Positions 22,781-32,603 of a DNA stretch of 64,000 bases are shown piece after piece. Under the pieces are notes generated by a model that worked only from the letters and a program-made list of their open reading frames with translations, was not told the DNA's origin and did no database searches. The stretch covers positions 1 to 64,000 of the forward strand of contig JAJAGP010000938.1 of the NCBI GenBank assembly GCA_025084515.1, in the 5' to 3' direction. A program made the translations under genes and the position numbers. The DNA is from Ancistrus triradiatus. Its lineage: Eukaryota; Chordata; Actinopteri; Siluriformes; Loricariidae. The stretch's first letter is position 1. The number at the start of each line of letters is the position of its first letter.

Positions 22781-23485
22781 AATATGAAATATTGTTGGAA
22801 TGGCTGAACAATATACTTTTTCTCTCTTAGGAAATTGCACTAGCTACTTACATATATGACATTTTCACTGAGTATTATTTAATTAGGTAGGGTGGCTAAA
22901 CAACATCACGATTGCATGTAATGATATTATACCTTACTTGTTTTAACTATATTTTGTTTTATCTTCAGTTCCTGATAAGTAGCTACATTTTGTGATTGTT
23001 GGGTTGCACCTGCATAAATATTAACATGCGCACACACGTAAAATAAAATAAGTGGAACAGTCGGAATAAAACTTTTTTTCAGTTATTACTCACACCATTG
23101 ACTCGGGCAGCATTTCTTTTTTTTTTTTTTTTGCCACGCCAGCTCATGTAATTTGGCTACTGTATTATTTTTTTCCTAACTATATGCTCAAATTATATAT
23201 ACGCACCTATTTTGAACTCCACTGGGTTGAAGTGCAAGGATTGAGCCCGGTTTTTCTCTCCTGTTGCCGTGCTGATCCGTGTTATCTGCGTTCCATTGAT
23301 GAGGGCTTTGTATCTCCTCATGCACGAGCTTTACTCGGGGTTAAAGTAACTCAGAGTTGACTGAACTAACCGTTATCCCCCGTTCTGAAACTAAAAACTC
23401 TGAGTTGGCCAGTTCAGGATTGGTCAACCCAGAGTTCAGATTTGAACTCAGGGATTGTTAAACCTGCTTTCTGAAATACCCCCCT

Positions 23486-24610
23486 GGTCTCTCGTTGTGG
23501 ATTTACTCTGCTTCTGCCCCGTGGTACTTTTGATCGTCACCATGGTCTTTTGGTTTACGTCTGCCCTCACTACGTTTATTGATCTGCAGTACACTTGAGC
23601 ATCTTATTGCTCTTTTGGTTTACGTCCACGCCCACTACGTTTGTTCCGCAGCCCGCCAGAGCATCTCTACGCTTCTTTTGTTTACATCCAAGTCCATTCC
23701 TTTATTCGTTGATTCTCATTGTTAGCTGTGTTGCCCTAAGTTGTTTGGACTATTATGTTGTGGATCCTTTTGTTAATAAACTTTGAGTTTGTTTGGAATC
23801 TGCTTTCGTCTCTCTCCATAGTGACAGAATACTATGGCCAAAATGGAGATAGCAGATTCTAGGTCCATCCCCTGCATGCTGGCCTGTTTCGAGGGTGATC
23901 TGGAAAGTTTCCGAAGACTTGTGGAGCAGTGCACCGCCTACTTTCACCACTTCCCCTGCAGCTCGCACTATGAGGAGGTATTGTTGTTTTTTTTTTGCAT
24001 CTCATTGGAAGGGCTCTAAAGTGAGCTGCATTTATGTGGCCGATATTCAGGGTGTGAACCGCAGAACATCTTTTTGAGGAGCTCAAATTTATTTTTGGTC
24101 CTTCTCCCAATGAGGACACGAGAGCTACCCTTGCTCCACTTCCCGACGCTAGCCTCATGCTGGAAGACATACAAGCTAGCTCAATGTTGGGGTCAAAGCT
24201 CACCCATCTTCCACCAGGGCTTCAGCTTGCCCGTCACTTGCCATGGTCAGGGTCAGATGCGATCGCACATTCAGTCCAATAGACTGCTCAGAGAACGTCA
24301 GTTTCAGAGCTCGTCCAGAAGACATCAGTTCAAGGGACTGTCCAGAAAATGTCAGTTCCATAGCCCATATAGAACACATCAGTTCACAGGTTTGTCGAGT
24401 CATTCTAGAGGATGTCCCTTACAGTGCCTGTCCTGAGGACGTCTGTTCCAGTGCCTGTCTTGAGAAAGTCGGTACCACTACTGGCCCTGAGAAAGTCTGT
24501 GCCCGTTTGCCTTGCCTTCTGTCTCCGCAGGGGATGATCCAGACTGTCAGTCTGTTTGGAATCCGCGCTCGTCTCTCTCCGTGCCTACGCACCCGTGATG
24601 CGTCCATTAT
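23486..24610 (+). mobile_element. LTR-retrotransposon deletion derivative
   Basis: An LTR-like 3' part (polyA signal AATAAA about 23775; end GTGACA at 23821-23826) is followed by GAATAC and a gag-like start (23834, MAKMEIADSRS). It then shifts frame and enters a Ser/Pro-rich imperfect repeat region (24243-24520) with a period of about 30 bp. A second copy of the LTR end begins at 24546 (tctgtttggaatccgcgctc against 23789 tttggaatctgctttcgtct). Within the first LTR, a 60-75 bp unit is repeated (about 23545-23705). No pol is present. This is an old Ty3/gypsy-type remnant by comparison with the copy at 27216. Confidence 0.6.
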
Positions 24611-26480
24611 CTGAGGACATTAATAAATCATTTAGTACCTTAATTAATGCTGATTCAGTACTATGATGGAGCCTGAATCCCGACTGAAATGTTCCATAAA
24701 TATCATTACTTTGGAAATTACTACAGAGCTGCTGATAGACGGCTTTTTCAAAAATTTTGGAGAGAAAATGTAGATTTGGAATTGGTCTATAATTAGATAT
24801 TCCACAAGGGTCGAGATTGGCTTTTTTAATCAGTTGTTTAATAATGGCACTCTTAAAGGATTTGGGCACATAACCAAAGGTAAGGGATGAATTTAAAATA
24901 ATTAGCAGTGGCTCTATAATACTAGGTATCAACTCTTTGAGTAAACTTAGACAAGTTGATCGAGTGTGTATAGTTCAGTATTAGTAATTGGGGTAAAAGA
25001 TTCTAGTCTTGATATACATCTAATTAAACAGACGTCTACATTAGTGCTGCATCCGGAAGGTTGCTGAATAGTTTCGTGATGTGATGAGCATCGAGTTTTA
25101 TGCCTAATGTTTTCTATCTTATCATTAAAGAAAGTTATGAAATCAATCCTGTTAAAAATAAGCAGAATGTGAGAGCCACTTTCTGTAAGGTTTTTAGTTA
25201 ATCTGGAGACTGAATTAAAGATAAATTTTTCTCTATGATTAAGCTTTAGCTTTAGTGAGGGCATGCTAATACTCTGCCATGCTATCCGTCCAAGCAATCT
25301 TAAATATCACCACTTACGTTCTAAACTCTGCACTGTTTGCTTTAAGGTATGAGTGTGGTCATTATACCATGGTGCTAGCCTTTTTTCCCTGTTTGACCCT
25401 AGCAGGAGCAACTCTATCCAGGGTTGAACGAAACATGCATTCTAATTGGTTGTTTACACGCTCAAGCTGATTGGGCTTTGTAGGTGTATTAAAGTCTAGT
25501 AGGTTATTAATAAACGCAGCTGGAGTAGCAGATGTAATAGGATGCTTGGTGTGATAACAAGGCAGTAGGATTTTATTTATTAGAGATAGCTCAAAAACTA
25601 AAAGACAGTGATCATAAATCAAATCACTTTGTGGGAAAACATCAAGGTTATCTATATTGATGCCAAATGTTAATATTAGATCTAAAGTACGATTACAGCC
25701 TTGGGTCAGTCCCTTCACATTCTGAGAGTCAAACGAATTAGCCCTGTAATGGGATTTAGCGGTAACACCTAGCTCTTTGTCAAAAATTGTGGCTACGCCT
25801 CCCCCATGACCATTAGGAAAACGGCGATAAGCATGACTGTATCCAGGAGGTGAGGCTTCATTTAAGGCTAAATATTCATGGCTTACCATCAAAGGTTGTC
25901 CAACTATCTATAAAGACCACGCTGTTTTTAGAGACCACTTGGACAGTCAGCAGTTCAGCAACCATAGCCTGCTGTATGCTTGTTCACCTTGCCACATTGG
26001 GATGGGGCCAGAGCACACTACTGCATCAGACATCGCCTTTGCAAATCTAACCAACTTTACAAATTAGCCTTAGTCACCTCTGACTGGCTAAGGCGTATAT
26101 CATTAGTCCCTACATGAACGACTATCCTAGAGAATCTACAACTATTGAGAAAGGCTAACTACAATGTCCAGCACTCTGGCTCCTGGGATACATGTAATCC
26201 TAGCTGTTGGTGTTCCTAAAGGGGTAGCTTTCAACAGGCTGCTCAGTGGGTGCATCACTGAGGATGGTAAACCTGTTGGACATGTGAAGAGGTAAAGAGT
26301 GGTGCTCTGGTGGGCTAGCCTTATCACTATGTCGCCGAACCGTCACCCACTTGCCCTGCTGTGAGGGCGCTGCTACACCTGTGGCATCCAGATCTGCAAA
26401 GCTAGAAGCTGAGATAGCCTTCTCTAATGTCTGGATGCGCACCTCTAAAACTACAATCTTCTCCGTCAGATTAGCTACAA
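24611..26480 (-). mobile_element. L2-type LINE fragment (ORF1 tail, endonuclease, N-terminal half of RT)
   Basis: From high to low coordinate the minus strand gives an ORF1-like tail (26200-26442; TLEKAISASSFADLD, NRFTILSDAPTEQP), an endonuclease segment (25362-25892; GGGVATIFDKELG, TLDLILTFGINIDNL), then RT in two frames (24947-25297 and 24585-24932; ISNYRPIPNLHFLSKIFEKA, FQSGFRLHHSTESALIKVLN). It stops before the catalytic FADD box. LINEs usually lose the 5' end, so missing the 3' end here points to a later rearrangement. Frameshifts rule out activity. Confidence 0.85.
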
Positions 26481-27215
26481 GCCTACACCTATCACAATGA
26501 AATTTAAACTAAATAAAAACTTTAAATACACTACAGCAAAATATGAAACCGAAATGATGCGACTCTGCTAATTAGCTAATGGCTAAATGCTACAAACACA
26601 CTATGCTGGTAGATCCGTAAACTTAATAAGTATTGATTAGCGGCGAAAAAAAAAATTAGCCGGTAACAAAACGATTAAGCGATTGTAAATGTACTGTATA
26701 TACAATAAAAATCTGATCGGGAAATAAAACAGTTAAAAAGTAAAAAACTGCTAACAGCTATAAACAGCGTGCACACTATGCCGAATCAGAGTGATTGTGA
26801 TTGTGAGCTAAATACTAGTTACCTCTAATTTCTTTATCTGTGCTGCATCTGTTCAAATAACATACATACATTAATGTCCTCTTATAATTAATTTAGTGTA
26901 ATAATGAGAGGGCTGGCAAGCACATAAAAACCCTTCTATCATGTTAGTGCTGACCATAAATCATCCCAGTTACATTTTACAAATTTGTTTATACTGGCAA
27001 TCTCTAAATTGGAAGTCTGACTTAAATAACCCTGAGAAAAGTCTGAGATTTTCCAAAGATCTGTGTACAGTGAAAAACACACTTACTTACTGCTTTTGTT
27101 TTATACTCTCTGCAACTCTTATCACAAATACTAAATAGATATGAGTCAGTAAACATTTTATTCCAAAACACACAGCAATCAATTGAATTTCTTTTTTAAA
27201 ACTTGACATTCAGAC
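26481..27215. other. Possible LINE 5' flank, otherwise nothing
   Basis: The sequence to about 26800 may be the 5' UTR of the minus-strand LINE. Beyond that I see no gene or named repeat. Confidence 0.35.
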
Positions 27216-28027
27216 TGTCACAATGGGGTGCATGAGTCTGGTATGGAGACAGGGTTTACCAGCGCAGGTTTACCAGTTTATAAAGAAAGGTATTTATTAA
27301 ACAGAAAAGGCAAAGCCACAATGAGAAAATAAACAAAACAGGACAAGAACGAAATTCACGGCACATGGCACGGAGAAAACAGAACTAAACAGACCCACGG
27401 ACGTAAACAAAAACTAAACAAGACCGTGGCAAACAAAGGCGGGCTTACTGCCACACACGAGGTCCTAGGGCAAACAGGAGCGTAAACACGAGAAATCCAG
27501 AAGCAGTAGTAACAGAAAACATGAGTAAACAGAAGCGGTAGCTGCCTCAAACACAGGTGATCCTGGTGCGCGGCGGGTACTCGAGTAACCGATGAACAAA
27601 TGCCATACAAAACTAATACCCCGCAAAGTCCATAGGCTAGGGCCGAGCCTTTCATAATGTCCCAAATAGCTATAATCCATAGCTCATGAGCCCTAGCTTT
27701 TTCATCGTGTTCTCTGCCGTGTTCTTCTTTCGGAAACCGAAAGTGATCGTCCCTAGTGGCGAGGAGGGGCATAGCGAATGGAGGTCTGGTGCGATCAATG
27801 ATATATCCCCCCACCAGGGAGTCCGAGACAGAGCTAAGACTCCTAATAACGCCCCCCCCCCCTCCCCACCGGGGTGCACGAGTCTGGGGGGTTTCTTTCA
27901 GGGCAACACCTGGGAGGGTTCCGGTCGCCGTGACACGGGTGGGTGGTGGGAGGCCGGAAGTAGGGCACGGATTAGAGGAGACCTCATGCCCTCCAAACAT
28001 CTTCGGAGCGGACGTTGGCGCTGACTT

Positions 28028-28700
28028 TCACTGAACTGGCATGAATGTCCTCGGCGCTGGCACTGGCGCTGATGTCCTTGTCGCTGGTATGGGTCCTGAC
28101 GTCCTCAGCACTGGCACTGGTGCTGGCGTCCTTGGCACAGGTGCAGGTGCTGACATCCTTGCCATATGCACTCGCGCTGACATCCTTGGCTCAGGTACGG
28201 GCGCTGACATCCTCGGCGCTGGCACTGGCGCTGATGTCCTCAGCGGAGGTACGGGTGATGACGTTCTCGGTGCATGTACTGCCGCTGACGTCCTCGGCGC
28301 AGATGTCCATGATGCAGGGGTCGGCACAAATGCTTCAGAGTCAGAGCTAAGAGGCACTGCGTACTCAGGTAAGGAACCAGATGGTGCGTTGCACTCAGGT
28401 ACGGAGCTAAGTGGCGCGGCGGGTTCAGGTACAGAACCAGGCGGCGCTAAAGGCTTAAGTACAGAGCTAACGTGCTCAGGTACAAAGCTAAGCGGCGCTA
28501 ATGGCTCAAATATGAAGCTACCGTGCTCAGGTACAAAGCTAAGAGGTGCGGCATGCTCAGAAACAGAGCTCGGTGGCGCTAACGGCTCAAATACTGAGAT
28601 ATCATGCTCAAGTATGGAGCTAAGAGGCGCGGCATGCTCAGGCATGAAGCTAGGCAGCGCTAACTGCTCAGATTAGGAGCTAAGAGGTGCAGCGAGCTCA
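28028..28700 (-). repeat. Minisatellite-like expansion in the gag region
   Basis: Two tandem motifs adjoin. At 28028-28330 an approximately 30-bp unit (APVPAPRTS-type repeats on the minus strand) varies around 'gctggcactggcgctgatgt'. At 28340-28790 an approximately 60-bp unit (PLSSVPE/PLAPPS type) varies around 'gctcaggtacagagctaag'. The 205-aa open frame is low-complexity and reflects the repeat. Confidence 0.8.
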
Positions 28701-28777
28701 GGTAGGAGCTGTGTGGCGCTAACTGCTCAGGTGCGAAGCTAAGCGGCGCTAATGGCTCAAATACGGAGCTAATGTGC

Positions 28778-28969
28778 TCAGTACGAAGCCAAGAGGCGTG
28801 TCCAAAAGATCCCGGGGGTACCAATGCAAAACTCTAGTTCTTCAAAAAACTGCCCCACAGTCCCAGCCCTGAGCACCAGCCAAACCTCGGCAGCCCAGCG
28901 CAGAGCCCTTCCTGTGAGGCGCAGAAAAATGAATGATACAAGTACGTATTCCAAAGCAATGGAAAACAC
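28778..28969 (-). pseudogene. Gag capsid fragment of LTR retrotransposon
   Basis: The frame contains SFIFLRLTGRALRWAAEVW, matching the LTG(R/K)AL.WA signature of Ty3/gypsy capsid proteins, and continues VGQFFEELEF. Upstream and downstream frames are broken. No nucleocapsid zinc knuckle is seen. Confidence 0.6.
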
Positions 28970-29205
28970 CTAAAAATACCAGGTACACTGAACCACGAAG
29001 CGCCAACCAAAGGCCAGATTGCCATTGAACCGGTCAAGCAGGTGCGGGATGATTTGAAAACCTGCCGTCTCCATACTTTGACGGTGTATTCTGTCACAAC
29101 GGGGTATGTGGTAAGGAGACGAGCGCAGCTTAACCAGTTTATAAATAAAGGTATTTATTAAACAGAAAAGGTAAAGCCACCATGAGAACATAAACAAGAC
29201 ACACA

Positions 29206-29403
29206 CACACACACATTTACTGTAGTTTCCATTGACATGAATGCAGCCTCAGTAACCTAAAGCAAGTCCTTTGGCTTTTTTGGCTTTTCACATAAAAGTT
29301 GCTGTTTTGTAAAAAAAAGCAATTAAAAAAGTGAGGACTGGAAAAATTGTCTTCACAAGTCAAAATTCCAAGTTTTTGTTCCTCACAAGTATAGCAAGAC
29401 AAG

Positions 29404-29441
<38 letters not shown>

Positions 29442-30039
29442 TTGCTTTTCTATGATTATGAGGACTCCCCATTGACATAATATTACTCTAGCTAAATAAC
29501 CCACACCTACACTTACACCTAATCTTAAACTCAGTAAGTTAAATCAGATATTTTGGTTTTTCAAAACAAAGTTGCAGATGCCAGACCTTTCTATTCTTGT
29601 GGAAATAGTTGGTCCTCACAATTGTATTTAAACTTGGCCCCCACCACATTTATGTAAAGGACTCAGATTTACAAAGCACCATAATACTGTACCGTAATTA
29701 AGTGATTATGAAAGCACAACCCATAAACAGATTCCCTAGTCATAAGAGATGTAATTCAAGAGTTCCCATGGGCTGGGACTGAGAACCACTGGTATGGCTG
29801 ATGGATTCCTGTGCTTAAAGTGATTGCCTGTTCTTAAAACTGAAATATGATTTCACAACTCCCATAGTGAATTAGTCTGTAGTAGGTTCTTCTGTTTACG
29901 GAGACTGCAGCCACCACAGAAAGTGTTTTTCCCTGAACACATATGTTTCTATCAGCTCCCAGGATGGTAGAACTATGCCACATAAAAATCACAGACCCCA
30001 TTTAACACCAGTAAGACAACAAGCTTACCGGACAAAAAA
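29206..30039. repeat. CA microsatellites in otherwise empty intergenic DNA
   Basis: (CA)n runs at about 29198-29214 and 29405-29440. Flanking text at 29217-29450 is partly duplicated (for example 'tcccattgacat' and 'cctcaca' motifs recur). No gene is seen. Confidence 0.7.
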
Positions 30040-30780
30040 TCTGAAATGTATCTAATAGCATGTAGTCCCTCCACAACGACGAATAAGAGCTGCAATTCAA
30101 TCTAGCATGGACTGGACACATTTCTGGGTGTAGGCAACATCAATGTTCAGTCATTCATCAGTGTTTGCACTGCATCACAGTTAGGCCAGGTAGTCCCACA
30201 GAATTTCAAGAGGATTCACACCTAGGGCTTTTGCAGTCCAGTCCAGATGTGTGATGTGTGATGTGTTGTCATCTTGGAATAAAGGGATAGAAATGTAGGT
30301 AAAATAATGAGCAAAAAGCAAAACCTGGTTGTCCAGCAGTTCAATGTAGGCTTTATGGTTCAAATTTACTGTCACCTCAACCAATGGACCTGTTTCCAGA
30401 TAAATAAAACACACAAAGAACATCACAGAACCTCCTTCAGCTTGAACCACACCTTGCACACGTCCTTATTGAAGGTTTCCGGAGGTCTTAGATGAACACG
30501 ACACCTTTTCATCTATTGTCTTTCTGACGAGAGTTTCCTGTAGACTCAGATTTTTTCCACTGCTGGTGGCAAACCTGTATCACCATACGCTTTGATACAC
30601 CTGCAAATACTACTTCCTTCACACTATGGCCTTTGGCACGCTCAAATGCAATCACCTGGGCTCCTTGTGCTTTAAATAAATCTGAAAAAAGCCTCTCATG
30701 TACTGTACATTGGTTGGTAGGTAATAAATTGAGAAACTTGGGTCCTGGTATTATGTAGATGTTACTTTCACACATACCAC
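30040..30780 (-). mobile_element. Tc1/mariner transposase relic, minus strand
   Basis: Two minus-strand frames make up a shortened transposase. 30509-30775 carries an HTH part (KGHSVKEVVFAGVSKRMVI), and 30181-30459 carries catalytic-core pieces (SIPLFQDDNTSHITHLDW and VNPLEILWDYLA, holding the second D and the E). The segment with the first catalytic D is missing or unreadable. Related fragments lie at 1240-1520. Confidence 0.75.
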
Positions 30781-30879
30781 CTACCTAACATTTTTGCATA
30801 CCAAGTACACCCCTTTGTGGCAATAGTATTTCTTGTTGGAAATGTTGGCATCTTTTATCAGGATTTGCCACAATGCAAA

Positions 30880-31200
30880 AATTCTGGTGGTGTTTGCATG
30901 TCCTCCCTGTGTTTGCGTGGGCTTAGGGCGGGTACTCTGGTTTCCTCCCACATTCCAAAGACATGTGTGTTAGGTTAATTGGTATTTCTAAAGTGCCCTT
31001 AGTATGTGAGTGTATGTATGAGTGTGTGAATGTGTGTGCCCTATGATGGATTGTCGCCCTGTTTAGGGTTGTTCCTGCCTTGCGCCATGTGCCACCAGCT
31101 AGGCACTGGCTTGTGCATGACCAGGTTTAAGTGGAAAGGAAAATGAATGAATGAGTGAATGAATGAATGAATTAATTAATTCATTCATTCATTAATGGTT
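30880..31200 (+). repeat. SINE-like repeat with TGAA-repeat tail
   Basis: Reads 'gcatgtcctccctgtgtttg', 'ctggtttcctcccacattcc' and 'gttaggttaattggtatttc' (the same family as 61905-62400 but opposite strand). It ends in (TGAA)n that flips to (TTCA)n at about 31176, a small palindrome. Confidence 0.75.
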
Positions 31201-32439
31201 TTGATGTTATGACTGATCAGTGTGTATATTTTTATTGCGAAATTTGAGGAAAAGTATTTCAAACATTTTAACATTTTGTTTTCAACAATTATTATTTATG
31301 ACTACATACATTTACTACTTCTACTTACTGTGTAGTTTTATTGTAAACATTTGATATAGATGCACTTTGTAATTATACATTTACTGACTATAGCATATGT
31401 ACGGATATGCACAATTTGTCAGCCCCTTGTACCATATCAATCACTGAACTAATGCTGATAAGAAGTGGTGTTAATATGATAACACAAGAACTATTTGTAC
31501 ACACTGAATGTTCAACATCAAGGCTTTCATTAGTGTCAGTCTCATTCTAAAGGATATTGTTGGCCAGGATTTAGGTGTTTCAAATTCCATAACTGGTTCT
31601 GCACCAGATACTAGTGACAGCACATGATCGGCTTCCATGTTACTACAGTACTACTTTGCCAGTGTCATTGCATGATCATCATGACTGTCATGTGGTGAGA
31701 ATGAGCCACTACCAAAATGATATCTGGTCAGTGGTGGTCTTCAGTGTTTTCTTTCTAGTTGCCTAATTTTTTATGGGATTCAAGTGATTCTAGCAAACGA
31801 GGACTTTACGATTGCATACAATGTTATGACCTTTAAAAGGCTTAAAACAACCCTCTGCTTTAGGGCCCTAACATAACAAAACTGTAGCAGTGTGTGAATA
31901 AAGGAATATAAAGTACCTAACACAAACTTTTGTAGCAATTTTAATAATAATCTTTTTCTGGAGGTTTAAATGGCTGACTAACACGCATTTAAAAATAACA
32001 ATTAAATTAATTAAATTAATTTTCCAAATTTGTAATTTATTAAGTACGTATTGATCATTCATAAGACAAATGTTTTCCCATCTCATACACATAACTTCAG
32101 ATTCTTAGTGGATCTCTTTGACCGAATGTCATTGCTGGTCCTCCTCTTCTTCTTTCCCTTCAACTAATTTAAGGATAACTGTCTTTTCCAAGAAACTTGC
32201 TTTTCACATGATATGTCTTTAGTTTTGAGTATGTGTCAACACTGGAACAGATTGCTATGAACCTACAGGGCTGACAATAACAGAGCTCATGTTTGCATGG
32301 AAATGGAGGGCAAATGAAAATCAATGATCATTAATAACCAGCAATCTAAATTATTTGTAATTGTATTTGTTGTATTATATGCTCTGTTTTGATCTCACTT
32401 TGTGAAAGATTATGGGTGCTTGAGTTGAAATGATGTTAT
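31201..32439. other. No gene seen
   Basis: AT-rich intergenic DNA upstream of snx2, without supported features. Confidence 0.4.
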
Positions 32440-32603
32440 AATCCCTGCTATTGTTACAGTGGTGTTCAGGGCGGTGCTTGTTTTCAATGAAAGCGCCACA
32501 ACTGTCATAAGACTGAATTGTTCCTGCTGATCACATGACAGCCTGGGAACCTCCTGTATCTGATCACGGAGTTTGCTCTAACCGTTATTACTGTTGGCAG
32601 AAG
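32440..32603 (+). promoter_or_regulatory. snx2: snx2 5' UTR / proximal promoter region
   Basis: The sequence just upstream of the snx2 ATG is free of recognisable repeats and locally richer in GC. It contains TCACATGA at 32531-32538, an E-box of the M-box/CLEAR type bound by MITF/TFE factors in vertebrates. No TATA box is obvious and the transcription start is not determined. The regulatory reading is inference from the motif and position only. Confidence 0.35.

Larger units (their letters stand above)
20930..23485. mobile_element. Degraded PIF/Harbinger DNA transposon (transposase + strand, Myb-like gene - strand)
   Basis: A + strand HARBI1-like transposase relic and a minus-strand Myb/SANT-type relic lie in the convergent two-gene layout typical of Harbinger elements in fish. 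The right end (about 23390-23485) ends in CTTTCTGAAATACCCCCC, resembling a terminal inverted repeat. I could not find the matching left end; the element abuts telomere-like repeats there. Confidence 0.75.
27216..29205 (-). mobile_element. Ty3/gypsy-type LTR retrotransposon, minus strand, deletion derivative without pol
   Basis: On the minus strand the 3' LTR runs from about 27935 (TGTCACGGCGACC) to 27216 (ATTGTGACA), about 720 bp. The last about 110 bp of a 5' LTR survive at 29205-29092, with the same 'ggtatttattaaacagaaaa' tract on +. Between them lie a gag remnant (28770-29090) and a repetitive region (28028-28700). The internal sequence starts GAATAC directly after the LTR end, as in the element at 23486. 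Polymerase, integrase and the rest of gag are missing. Confidence 0.7.

Noticed and set aside
28041..28676. A 211-residue + strand open frame rich in Gly, Ala and Asp
   Set aside because: It is the antisense shadow of the tandem repeat in the minus-strand LTR element; low-complexity and frame-independent openness explain it.
28028..28790. Possible CRISPR-like array of regular repeats
   Set aside because: Units are contiguous and vary along their whole length with no unique spacers, and the host is a vertebrate.
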